Shown piece by piece: positions 1-6,478 of a stretch of 11,168 nucleotides of DNA; positions within the stretch are counted from its first letter, which is position 1, and each line of letters starts with the position of its first letter. The notes under the pieces were generated by a model. The model was not told the DNA's origin. It did no database searches and was given only the letters and a program-made list of their open reading frames with translations. A program made the position numbers and the translations under genes. The DNA is from WHSM01 sp050701635 (GTDB lineage: Bacteria; Actinomycetota; Actinomycetes; Mycobacteriales; Micromonosporaceae), in assembly GCA_050701635.1 (NCBI GenBank), contig JBOGDF010000182.1, forward strand, positions 1 to 11,168, read 5' to 3'.

Positions 1-1722
1 CTCCGGCGCCGTACCGGTGCTGCTGCCGGAGGGCCGTGCCGTCGCGGGCGCGGTCCGCTCAGGGGTGCCTTCGCCGGACTCGGCGCCGCGCTCCAGGATC
101 AGCACGCCGCCGCCGGGTCGGCTCTCGGGCCGGGTCCGGTCCTCGCTGCCCGGCTCGGTGGTCGCGTCCGGACCGCCCTCCTGTTTGCGGCTGCGGCCCA
201 GCACCCGGTCGGTGAGGCTTTCGCCGCTGCCGCCGCCGAGTTGGGTGAGCCGCCGGTACGGGCGTAGCAGGATCCAGCCCGCGAGACCGCACAGTCCGAC
301 CAGCACCACCTGCAGCCAGCCGGTCATCCGGGTATTCATGATCACCTGGACCGCGAGCAGGTAGACCGCGGCCCCGGCACCGAAGATCACGATCCCGAAG
401 ATCGCGGCCACCACCGCGTTGCCCACCCGGCGGAGCCCGCCGCTGGTCGGCCGCAGCAGTGCGACCGTGCCCAGCAGTGGCGCGGCGATCACCGCCCAGC
501 GGAAGATCATGAACGACAGCAGGATCAGCAGCGAGGCGACCAGGTCGAAGAAGCCGAAGAAGATCGCCGACATCAGCGCGATGAAGCCGGCGCCGATCCG
601 GTCCGAGCCGTGCAGCCCCTGCAGGTGCTCGTACGCCTCGGGGTCCTCCTTCTTGATCTGCTGGGCGATCCGGTTGAACCGGTCCTGTTTCGCTTTGATG
701 ATCGCGTCCCGGACCTCTCGCCGCTTCTCCGGTTCGGTGTTCTCGATCTTCTCGTACTCCTCCCAGCTGAACGTCTGGGCGTCGTAGAGAGCCTTGCCGT
801 AGTACTTTGCTACCTCGCTGTCCGCCGAGCCCAACGCGCCACGCAGCCAGTTGCGGTAGAGCACCGCATCGGTGCTGACCTCGCTGGCTCGCTCCGCTGG
901 TGGCCGGGGGTCCTCACAGGATTCGGCGCATTTCTGCAGGTTTTCAGGACGCGGGCCGGCAGCTTCGTGCACCACCTTGAGCGAGGTGGTGAGTGTGCCG
1001 TCAGCCAGGTTGGCAGCCCACACCGGATAAACCGCGACCGCGGTGACCACCAGCATCACCAGTACCGCCCAGCCGGCGGTGGTCATCGAGTCGCTCATCT
1101 CGGCCTGCCGGGATCGCCAGATCAGATAGAGCCCGACGATGGTGAGGGTGATCGCGCCGAAGGTCGTGAACACCTTCTCGTAGATCGACTTGCTGACCCG
1201 CTCCAGCATCCCGTCGGCCCAGGCCCACAGGGAGCCGGGATCCCATGCCCGTTCCCGCAGGCTGTTCGCCGCGCCGGTGATCCCGCTGGCGAGCGACAGC
1301 TCCCAGTTGGCGATCATGTTCTCGGTGGCCGGACCGACGTCGGCGGCGGTGGCGCCGCAGCGCAGGCCGTACGTGTGGAAGTCGTAGCCGCCGTACCCGT
1401 AGTCGATGTAGACGCCCGGATTGTGGGGGCCCTCGGACGCCTTGGTGCGCTCGGAGAACCAGCCGGCCAGTCCGGAGTTAGGGGCGCCGGGCACCGGCGG
1501 GTCGAGGCACACCTCGTTGGCGGGCGGGAGCTGCTCAGCGCACTTTTTCCACTCCTTCTCCCACTGCTCCAGCCGGCACTCCGCCGCCTGGGCAGGTACG
1601 GCCGGGTAGAACACCGTGCCGAGCGCACCGACCATCACCGCGAGCAGCAGGCTGACCCGGCGTTCCCGGCGGGACGCCGGGCGCGAGGCCGGAGTGCTCG
1701 GGGCGAACCTGCGCAGGATCAC
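1..1722 (-). CDS. TrbL/VirB6-like polytopic membrane protein of a type IV secretion-like locus (3' end beyond window)
   Basis: An uninterrupted frame of 574 codons runs to the left edge without a stop. It starts with GTG at 1722, which overlaps the TGA of the VirB4-like gene (GTGA, 1719-1722). A G-rich Shine-Dalgarno-like run (complement of 1729-1734) lies 6 nt upstream. Residues 1-47 form a signal peptide: Arg-rich n-region, hydrophobic core at about 23-42, and a PAQA|AE cleavage site. Residues 48-183 look extracytoplasmic and hold four cysteines (C49, C61, C72, C122) and a Tyr/Gly-rich stretch near 106-121. Predicted helices lie at about 184-203, 215-236, 376-404, 406-424, 434-460 and 467-486. 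A charged loop at 237-375 carries C265 and C269. The tail from about 487 is hydrophilic and probably cytoplasmic. Large extracytoplasmic loops, many helices and a position just after VirB4 fit VirB6/TrbL channel proteins. This is inferred from topology and context, not a motif match. Confidence 0.75.
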   Translation of the reverse strand, partial: MILRRFAPSTPASRPASRRERRVSLLLAVMVGALGTVFYPAVPAQAAECRLEQWEKEWKKCAEQLPPANEVCLDPPVPGAPNSGLAGWFSERTKASEGPHNPGVYIDYGYGGYDFHTYGLRCGATAADVGPATENMIANWELSLASGITGAANSLRERAWDPGSLWAWADGMLERVSKSIYEKVFTTFGAITLTIVGLYLIWRSRQAEMSDSMTTAGWAVLVMLVVTAVAVYPVWAANLADGTLTTSLKVVHEAAGPRPENLQKCAESCEDPRPPAERASEVSTDAVLYRNWLRGALGSADSEVAKYYGKALYDAQTFSWEEYEKIENTEPEKRREVRDAIIKAKQDRFNRIAQQIKKEDPEAYEHLQGLHGSDRIGAGFIALMSAIFFGFFDLVASLLILLSFMIFRWAVIAAPLLGTVALLRPTSGGLRRVGNAVVAAIFGIVIFGAGAAVYLLAVQVIMNTRMTGWLQVVLVGLCGLAGWILLRPYRRLTQLGGGSGESLTDRVLGRSRKQEGGPDATTEPGSEDRTRPESRPGGGVLILERGAESGEGTPERTAPATARPSGSSTGTAPE

Positions 1723-4700
1723 GAACTGCCCCCCGGTGTCTGCGGTACGTCGTTCCCAGCCGTCGCGTCACCCGGCGGTCCCGAGACGGAAGCAGGCGGC
1801 CCCGAAGCCGGCGCGACAGCCGTAGGCCCGCCCGACACCGGCGCGGCAACCGCCGGCCCGCCCGACACCGGTACGCCTGACACCGGCGCCGCAACCGCCG
1901 CCCCGCCCGACACCGGCGTGGCGATCGCAGGCCCGCCGGACACGGGAGTAGCCGACACCGGCGTGGCCGATACCGGTACGGAGGACACCGGCGCGGAGCC
2001 GGCGGCGGACCCACCCGGAGTGGTGTCGAGGTAGTCGAGCAGCCCGGGGACGTACGAGATGTCCACCCGCATCCGCTGCACCCGGCCGTCCACGTCGCGC
2101 ATCACGAACTCCCGGTACGGGAGCCGCTCCTGCGACGCCGGGTCCACCTGGGAGAGCCCAGCGAGCGTCTGTTCGTACCCGACGTCGCGCGGGACCCGCA
2201 GCATCCGGAGCGCCTCGGCGGCGATCTCGGGGTCCTCGGCGATCCGCCCGACGAACACGGTCGACACCAGGTTCTGGACGTCCAGACCGAGGATGTCCTT
2301 CGGGTTCTGGGAGGCGACCACGGCGGCGAGGTTCCACTTACGGGAGTCGCGGGCGAGGCGTACCAGGAAGGAACGGCCGGAGCGCCAGCCTTCCATGAAG
2401 TGCGCCTCGTCGAGGCCGACCAGCTTGCGCCGGGTCATGTCGCCGGAGTAGCAGCGGCGTACGGCCAGTCGGTGCGCGGTGTGCAGCATCGGCAGCGCGA
2501 GCTGCTCCTCGGCGGACCAGTATTCCCGCTCGATCTTCAGGTCGGGCAGTCGTAGCCCGGCCATGGTGATCACGGTCAGTACGGTGTCGTCGGCCAGCGA
2601 TCCGGCGGGTGGGTTCCCGAAGAACAGCAGCGCCAGCGGCATCTCGGCGGTGTCGAGCAGCAGGTTGCCCAGCTCGCGCCCGTCGTCGTCGGTCTCCTGC
2701 AGGGAACGGATCACGTCGTCCAGGGTGGACGTCTCCTCGGCGGGCACCTGCCGTACGGCGTGCCGCAGCAGGGTGGCCGTGGACGCCTCGCGGGCGACCT
2801 GCGGCGGGACCAGCATCGAGGCGATGTCCTGCACCAGCATCCGGCGTTCGGCGCGGGCGTTGGCGACGGAGACCTCGTACTCCCGGTCGCCGACCGGGCC
2901 CGGCACGTAGTGCTCCCGCTGCGGGGTCGGGATCAGGGCGTACGGGGCCAGAGTCCCGTGCTCGGAGCCGGTCAGATTCAGGACCCGCGAGAAGGGCCGG
3001 AGCTCCGGCATCTGGCACAGCCGGGCCAACGGGCCGGACGGGTCGAGCATCGTCACCTGGTTGCCGCGTCGGGCATTCAAATACCCCAGAGCGCCCATCA
3101 GCGTCGACTTGCCGCCGCCGGGTTCGGCGACGAAGACGGCCAGGCCGCTGCGCTCGCGTACCTCCGTGGGGAAGTGCAAATCCAGGAACACAGGGCGACG
3201 ACACGTGCCGGCGGTACGCCCGATCAGGTCCCCTCGCCGGTCGCCGACCGTCGATGCGGCCTGAGGCAAAGCCGCAGCGAACAAGCGGACCGGCATGCGC
3301 CGGACGTAACCGGTGTTCGCCACCGGCTCGCCGGGTATGAACTCGCGCGCCAGCCAGTCCTGGTTCTTCGGGTGCTGCAGCGAGATCCGCATGTCCCGGG
3401 AGTAGGTCTTCATCACCCGGCGGGCGCGTTCCAGAGCCTCTTCCCGGGTACGCCCGCCGACCGCCAACCGGTGCCAGCCGTGCACCCGGGACGCGTCCAG
3501 CGGCAGCCCGGTGGTCATCTCGTCGCCGACGTGCAGCGCGCGCTGGGCGAGCCGTTCCAGCTCGGGCGGAGCGTCCATCCCGTGGTCGGCGTAGTCGACC
3601 TGCTGGGAACGGATCATGCGCAGCCGGTGCTCCAGGTTGCGGAACGCGTCGCCCGCCCCCAGTACGTCGATCCGGCTGGACAGCTCCATCGCCCACGGCA
3701 GCCGCTCGTGGAAGTGCAGCCACGGCTCGTGCCGTTCCGGGATGTCCAGCGGCTCCATCCGGCCGACGGTGAGCACCGCGACGTGGCGTTCCTCGCCGGT
3801 GAGCCGGTTGACCAGCTTGACCGTGGACCCGTACGGCGCCCGGTAGCGCTCGATCTGCTCGGTGAGCGCCAGCAGGTCGCCGGCCTCCCACTGCCCGTCC
3901 GACACCGGCGACAGCCCGGTCGGCGGCGCCATGCACAGCGCGACGCTGCGGTAGAGCAGCCACTCCAGCTCCTGCGAGGTGACCCGGCGCCCCCGCATCC
4001 CGAACGCGCCCAGCACCTCGTCGAACTGCTCCACCAGCCGGGCGGTCCGCTTCCGCTCGGAGTCGGCGGTGCCGCGTCCCCGGATCTGGTTGAACCGCTC
4101 CGCCCACACGTCGCCGAAGCCGCGCCGCGCGAACGTGATCCCAAGGTAGGTCTGCCCCTCCGAGGAGTTCGCCGACAGCAGGTGCCGCTGCGCCGCCACC
4201 AGGTGGTCCGCCCAGCTCGGCGCTCCCTGCACCCGGGGCAGCGGGTAAGGGGTGTTGCCCGCCACGGTCCGGGCCCATTCGTCGGCGGGGAACGGCTTGG
4301 TGGTGCGCCGCAGGTGCAGCCGCATCCCGGCCAGGCCGGCGTACTGCTCCGCGATCGCGATGATCAGGTTTTCCCGCTCCTTGTCGGGCCGGAACGCCCA
4401 CCGCATCTCGGGTAGCCAGTACCACGCCGTCACGGTGTTGCCGGTGAACGTCAGGTGCCCCGCGATCTCGGTGATCGCCAGCTCCTGCCGCGGCTGCCGG
4501 TCCTTGTGCTTCGGCCGCCGCTTCGCCGAGCTGAGCCGCTTCTCCTTGCCGGGCGGGGACGCCGGCTGGGCGGGTGGGAACGCCGGCTGGGCGGGTGGTG
4601 CGGCGGGCTGCCGCGCCGGCGGCGCCGTGGCCGGTTGAAAACTCTGCGGCGGTACGCCGTGCGCCGCGGGCGCCGTAGCCCCAGCCCATGCCGTCCCGTG

Positions 4701-5531
4701 CTGTCCACCGTGCGCGACCAAGGGCGCCGGCGCCGCCTGTGAAGCCGGCGCCGCACCGCTGTATGGCGCGGGCGCCGCCTGTGAAGCCGGCGCCGCACCG
4801 CTGTGTGGCGCGGGCGCCGTCTGTGAAGCGGGCGCCGCACCGCTGTGTGGCGCGGGCGCCGTCTGTGAAGCGGGCGCCGCCACGGGGTAACCCCCAGACG
4901 GCGGCGACACGACAGTGTGCGCCCCCGACGGCGGTGACACCACCGCCCCGGACGGCGGCGACACGACGGTATGCGCCCCGGACGGCGGCGACACGGCCTG
5001 GAAAGCGCCCGACGGCGGATTCGACTCGGGCCGCGCGACCGGCTGCGGCGGCGCCGCGTACGTGGTCGGCGGCGGGGTAGCGGACATCGGCCGCACCGGC
5101 GCCGGCCTCGCCGGCGGCCCGGCCTGTGCCGGCGGTGCCACGCCGGCATGCGGTGCCGCGGATGCGGGCGGTGTCGGCGGCGTCGGCGGTGCCACGCTCG
5201 CGGCAGGTGTCGTGCCTGCCGGCGGTGCCGCGTTGGGGGGTGGTGCGGCGGGTGCGGGCTGAGTGGCGTACCCACCGTTGGGAGAGGGCTGCGACGGCGC
5301 GACCGGGGCCGGCGGCGCGGGAGTGGGCGTCACCTGCGCCGGTGGGGTGGCGGGTGGGGCGCCGGGGCCGCGAAAGACCGCGAGTGGTGCGGGTCCCGGC
5401 GCGGCGCCGGCGGCGGGCCCGCTCGGACTATCCACCGGTGGTCGGTCACGCCCTTCTGGCGGTGTGTCCGCGCGGCCAGGGTCGTCGCCCGGTGAACGGC
5501 CGGGGTGGGGGGCGACGGAGGGGTGATTCAC
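1719..5531 (-). CDS. VirB4-type conjugation/secretion ATPase with long low-complexity termini
   Basis: A 1270-aa protein. Its GTG start at 5531 overlaps the TGA of the upstream gene (GTGA, 5528-5531), and a GAGGAG Shine-Dalgarno (complement of 5537-5542) sits 5 nt before it. Residues 1 to about 327 are Pro/Ala/Ser-rich and repetitive. A basic Lys/Arg stretch (about 328-348) leads into a folded core (about 349-1165). Walker A is EPGGGKST at 803-810 (K808), and Walker B is LVGLDEAH with D1041 and E1042. A following VVASQNP segment resembles the sensor motif of VirB4/TraG-type ATPases. The core, about 815 residues, is the usual VirB4 size. The last ~100 residues form a PVSGG-type five-residue repeat tail. 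VirB4 proteins power pilus and channel assembly and substrate passage at the inner membrane, and contact VirB3, whose candidate lies directly upstream. The ATPase assignment is firm; DNA versus protein transport cannot be told from this window. Confidence 0.9.
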   Translation of the reverse strand: MNHPSVAPHPGRSPGDDPGRADTPPEGRDRPPVDSPSGPAAGAAPGPAPLAVFRGPGAPPATPPAQVTPTPAPPAPVAPSQPSPNGGYATQPAPAAPPPNAAPPAGTTPAASVAPPTPPTPPASAAPHAGVAPPAQAGPPARPAPVRPMSATPPPTTYAAPPQPVARPESNPPSGAFQAVSPPSGAHTVVSPPSGAVVSPPSGAHTVVSPPSGGYPVAAPASQTAPAPHSGAAPASQTAPAPHSGAAPASQAAPAPYSGAAPASQAAPAPLVAHGGQHGTAWAGATAPAAHGVPPQSFQPATAPPARQPAAPPAQPAFPPAQPASPPGKEKRLSSAKRRPKHKDRQPRQELAITEIAGHLTFTGNTVTAWYWLPEMRWAFRPDKERENLIIAIAEQYAGLAGMRLHLRRTTKPFPADEWARTVAGNTPYPLPRVQGAPSWADHLVAAQRHLLSANSSEGQTYLGITFARRGFGDVWAERFNQIRGRGTADSERKRTARLVEQFDEVLGAFGMRGRRVTSQELEWLLYRSVALCMAPPTGLSPVSDGQWEAGDLLALTEQIERYRAPYGSTVKLVNRLTGEERHVAVLTVGRMEPLDIPERHEPWLHFHERLPWAMELSSRIDVLGAGDAFRNLEHRLRMIRSQQVDYADHGMDAPPELERLAQRALHVGDEMTTGLPLDASRVHGWHRLAVGGRTREEALERARRVMKTYSRDMRISLQHPKNQDWLAREFIPGEPVANTGYVRRMPVRLFAAALPQAASTVGDRRGDLIGRTAGTCRRPVFLDLHFPTEVRERSGLAVFVAEPGGGKSTLMGALGYLNARRGNQVTMLDPSGPLARLCQMPELRPFSRVLNLTGSEHGTLAPYALIPTPQREHYVPGPVGDREYEVSVANARAERRMLVQDIASMLVPPQVAREASTATLLRHAVRQVPAEETSTLDDVIRSLQETDDDGRELGNLLLDTAEMPLALLFFGNPPAGSLADDTVLTVITMAGLRLPDLKIEREYWSAEEQLALPMLHTAHRLAVRRCYSGDMTRRKLVGLDEAHFMEGWRSGRSFLVRLARDSRKWNLAAVVASQNPKDILGLDVQNLVSTVFVGRIAEDPEIAAEALRMLRVPRDVGYEQTLAGLSQVDPASQERLPYREFVMRDVDGRVQRMRVDISYVPGLLDYLDTTPGGSAAGSAPVSSVPVSATPVSATPVSGGPAIATPVSGGAAVAAPVSGVPVSGGPAVAAPVSGGPTAVAPASGPPASVSGPPGDATAGNDVPQTPGGSS
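1834..1991 (-). repeat. 15-bp-period repeats encoding the PVS-rich C-terminal tail of the VirB4-like ATPase
   Basis: Eight copies of the 8-mer gacaccgg, two with one mismatch, start at 1834, 1864, 1879, 1909, 1939, 1954, 1969 and 1984. All spacings are 15 or 30 bp, so the unit is five codons and the frame is kept. On the coding strand they read Pro-Val-Ser followed by Gly/Ala/Val/Thr residues. The tail has no charge and is expected to be disordered. In-frame units suggest growth by slippage or unequal recombination under selection for an open frame. Confidence 0.85.
4559..4600 (-). repeat. Two 21-bp tandem units in the Pro-rich linker of the VirB4-like ATPase
   Basis: Two adjacent 21-bp units (4559-4579 and 4580-4600) are nearly identical. 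On the coding strand they encode a seven-residue Pro/Ala/Gln unit (PPAQPA with Phe or Ser), just before the basic stretch that opens the folded core. The period is a multiple of three, so the frame is kept. Confidence 0.75.
4738..4882 (-). repeat. 42-bp tandem repeat (about 3.5 copies) in the N-terminal region of the VirB4-like ATPase
   Basis: Units begin at 4738, 4780, 4822 and 4864, each opening with tgtgaagc; the last is partial. The 42-bp period encodes 14 residues of the form AAPASQ(T/A)APAP(H/Y)SG. Copies differ at only a few bases, for example His versus Tyr and Thr versus Ala, so the array is young or kept uniform by recombination. The segment is expected to be disordered, extended and uncharged. 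Confidence 0.85.
4891..5018 (-). repeat. PPSG-encoding repeats in the N-terminal region of the VirB4-like ATPase
   Basis: The 8-mer gacggcgg occurs at 4897, 4927, 4951, 4981 and 5011, with spacings of 30, 24, 30 and 30 bp. Each encodes Pro-Pro-Ser-Gly on the coding strand. The longer unit is SPPSGAHTVV, with one shorter version of eight residues. All spacings keep the frame. It adjoins the 42-bp array but has an unrelated unit, so at least two separate repeat expansions built this N-terminal region. Confidence 0.8.
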
Positions 5532-5890
5532 AGCAGCTCCTCACGGATCCGCACCTTGGACGCCACCAGAGCGGGCTCGCGCTTCTCGACGAGGGGTTCC
5601 CGAGTCCGACGCCAGTCGGTGAGTGCTGTCCGGATTACTTTACGTGCTGGTCGATCCGGGTCAACATGCTTGAACACGAAAGAAGTAGTCACCATGGCGA
5701 GGGCGATCTCCCACGCCGGGAACGGGTCGAAATCCTGCGTGAACGCCCACCGGAAGAACATGAAGGTCGGCACCAGGATGGCGAACAGGCCGTACTGGGC
5801 GTACGGCAGGTGGAACGGCAGGGTGTATCCGGGCGGGCCGAGGTAGAGCAGCCGTGCCCGGTAGATGTCGTCGTCGGTCCGCAGCCGCAT
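5528..5890 (-). CDS. PrgI/VirB3-like inner-membrane protein of the type IV secretion-like locus
   Basis: A 120-aa protein starting at ATG 5890, with a G-rich Shine-Dalgarno-like sequence in the 18-bp gap after the pilin-like gene. Its stop overlaps the GTG of the VirB4-like gene by 4 bp, so the two are probably translationally coupled. The N-terminus (1-30) is polar and Tyr/Pro-rich. Two helices follow at about 31-50 and 58-74, then a basic C-terminal tail with HVDPDRPARKVIRT at about 75-88. Small size, a two-helix hairpin near the N-terminus and a position immediately before VirB4 match PrgI/VirB3 proteins, which anchor VirB4 at the membrane and are sometimes fused to it. The codons around 5640-5695 (ACT ACT TCT, CAT GTT, CGA CCA GCA CGT AAA GTA) are unusually A/T-ending for this genome. 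The assignment rests on topology and gene order. Confidence 0.75.
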   Translation of the reverse strand: MRLRTDDDIYRARLLYLGPPGYTLPFHLPYAQYGLFAILVPTFMFFRWAFTQDFDPFPAWEIALAMVTTSFVFKHVDPDRPARKVIRTALTDWRRTREPLVEKREPALVASKVRIREELL

Positions 5891-5908
5891 CGCCGCACCC
5901 CCCGTCCG

Positions 5909-6214
5909 TTACGTGAAGAACAGGTCGACGAGATATCCGCCCAGGAAGATCAGCGCGAGTGCACCGCCGATGAACGCCAGGCCGACGATCGCGATCGCCG
6001 AGCTGGTGACCACCTTCGAGACTTCGCCTTTGCCGGCGCGGCCGATGAAGATCAGCCCGAGTACGGCGAGGAAGATCGGCGCGATCCTGCTCAGCAGGAA
6101 CTTGACCACGCCCTCGGTGTTGACGCCCTTGGGCTGTGGGGTCTCGGCAAGGATCACCGGCACGGCGTCGGACACCGCCGTGGTGAGCGTCTGCGCCAGG
6201 TCTGCAATGATCAT
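5909..6214 (-). CDS. Small two-helix membrane protein, VirB2/TrbC pilin-like
   Basis: A 101-aa protein starting at ATG 6214, with a strong GGGGAGG Shine-Dalgarno (complement of 6221-6227) 6 nt upstream. It is the first gene of the minus-strand operon and ends in TAA, 18 bp before the PrgI-like gene. Residues 1-22 are mildly hydrophobic and could act as a weak signal sequence. A polar stretch with Pro, Lys and Gly follows (about 25-36). Two hydrophobic helices at about 41-58 and 72-97 are joined by a short Gly/Lys loop (RAGKGEVSK, about 59-67). Two closely spaced helices in about 100 residues, encoded just before VirB3 and VirB4, are the hallmark layout of VirB2/TrbC-type pilins. Whether it assembles a pilus or only lines a channel in this Gram-positive cell is unknown. 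It could also be an unrelated small accessory membrane protein. Confidence 0.7.
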   Translation of the reverse strand: MIIADLAQTLTTAVSDAVPVILAETPQPKGVNTEGVVKFLLSRIAPIFLAVLGLIFIGRAGKGEVSKVVTSSAIAIVGLAFIGGALALIFLGGYLVDLFFT

Positions 6215-6249
6215 TTCCGGCCTCCCCGGACGTACGCGGCGATGCCGTG

Positions 6250-6267
6250 GTTATGCCGCACCATAAC
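6250..6267. promoter_or_regulatory. 18-bp inverted repeat upstream of the pilin-like gene
   Basis: The arms gttatg (6250-6255) and cataac (6262-6267) are perfect inverted copies around a 6-nt spacer. The repeat sits about 36 bp before the pilin-like start codon and overlaps the stop of the candidate leader ORF. It could be an operator or a small hairpin in the mRNA leader. The arms are short, so chance is possible. Confidence 0.3.
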
Positions 6268-6280
6268 TCTCATCCGCCAT
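6251..6280 (-). other. Candidate 9-residue leader ORF (MADESYGAA) ahead of the secretion operon
   Basis: On the minus strand an ATG at 6280 follows an AGGGAA Shine-Dalgarno-like element (complement of 6285-6290) and reads nine codons to TAA at 6251-6253. It lies downstream of the candidate promoter at 6357-6385, so it would be in the 5' leader of the operon, and its stop falls inside the 18-bp inverted repeat. The same frame extends further upstream as a long open frame, but that part is antisense to the 6479 gene and is not believed. ORFs this short arise often by chance. Confidence 0.2.
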
Positions 6281-6353
6281 TAGCTTCCCTGAACATACGA
6301 CTAAGCGGAACCGTGCGATGACGTTCAGTCTCGTATTGTGGCCAAGAGCGTCC

Positions 6354-6381
6354 CTGACTGTACATTGCACGTAACTATGAG
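6354..6381 (+). promoter_or_regulatory. Candidate sigma70-type promoter for the plus-strand operon
   Basis: CTGACT (6354-6359) and TATGAG (6376-6381) each match four of six consensus bases (TTGACA, TATAAT) with a 16-bp spacer. Transcription would start near 6388 and give a leader of roughly 90 nt before the ATG at 6479. It overlaps the minus-strand promoter candidate almost completely. This is a motif match by eye only. Confidence 0.25.
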
Positions 6382-6385
6382 ACAA
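6357..6385 (-). promoter_or_regulatory. Candidate sigma70-type promoter for the secretion operon
   Basis: On the minus strand, TTGTCT (complement of 6380-6385) and TACAGT (complement of 6357-6362) each match four of six consensus bases with an ideal 17-bp spacer. Transcription would start near 6350, leaving a leader of about 135 nt before the pilin-like ATG. It overlaps the opposing candidate at 6354-6381, so the two directions could compete for polymerase. Confidence 0.35.
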
Positions 6386-6398
6386 GACAGCCTCACGG

Positions 6399-6410
6399 GT
6401 TGCATGCAAC
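6399..6410. promoter_or_regulatory. Perfect 12-bp palindrome gttgcatgcaac, possible operator
   Basis: The 12-mer is identical to its own reverse complement. A related sequence at 6364-6375 (attgcacgtaac) matches it at 9 of 12 positions, starts exactly 35 bp away and lies inside the overlapping promoter candidates. The palindrome itself lies 13 bp beyond the minus-strand -35 element. Two similar sites flanking or covering promoters are typical of dimeric repressor operators. No regulator has been linked to it; the small DNA-binding-like protein at 7206-7679 is one candidate. Confidence 0.4.
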
Positions 6411-6478
6411 AATGATCCAGTTCTGGGCGCCGGTCCAGCCAGGCCCGTATTCCACCCCGTCCCGCCGAGGAGATCCCG

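Larger units (their letters stand above)
6215..6478. promoter_or_regulatory. Divergent intergenic regulatory region between the secretion operon and the membrane-protein/folate genes
   Basis: These 264 bp are visibly AT-richer (mainly 6240-6420) than the coding DNA on both sides and separate two divergent transcription units. Both flanking genes have good Shine-Dalgarno sequences at the edges: complement of 6221-6227 to the left, GAGGAG at 6467-6472 to the right. Inside lie overlapping promoter candidates, a 12-bp palindrome with an imperfect second copy, an 18-bp inverted repeat and a possible tiny leader ORF, listed separately. No larger gene is supported here. Confidence 0.7.

Noticed and set aside
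610..2034. 474-codon plus-strand open frame rich in PPDTG repeats
   Set aside because: It lies antisense to the VirB6-like gene and the VirB4 tail. The repeats are the reverse-strand reading of the PVS repeats, and the product has no coherent domains.
2760..4415. 551-codon plus-strand open frame opposite the VirB4 core
   Set aside because: It is antisense to well-conserved ATPase sequence; the product is His/Arg/Gln-rich and has no recognisable domain or ribosome site.
2338..4689. 783-codon minus-strand open frame within the VirB4-like gene
   Set aside because: It is a +1/+2 shadow of the VirB4 frame, with an Arg/Ala/Gly-rich product typical of off-frame reading in GC-rich DNA and no Walker motifs.
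1834..5018. Direct repeats as a possible CRISPR array or recombination site
   Set aside because: All repeats lie in frame inside the VirB4-like gene, have short periods without unique spacers, and encode low-complexity protein segments.
6289..6328. Inverted repeat ctgaac ... gttcag in the divergent region
   Set aside because: The 6-bp arms are 28 bp apart; this is expected by chance in a region of this size.
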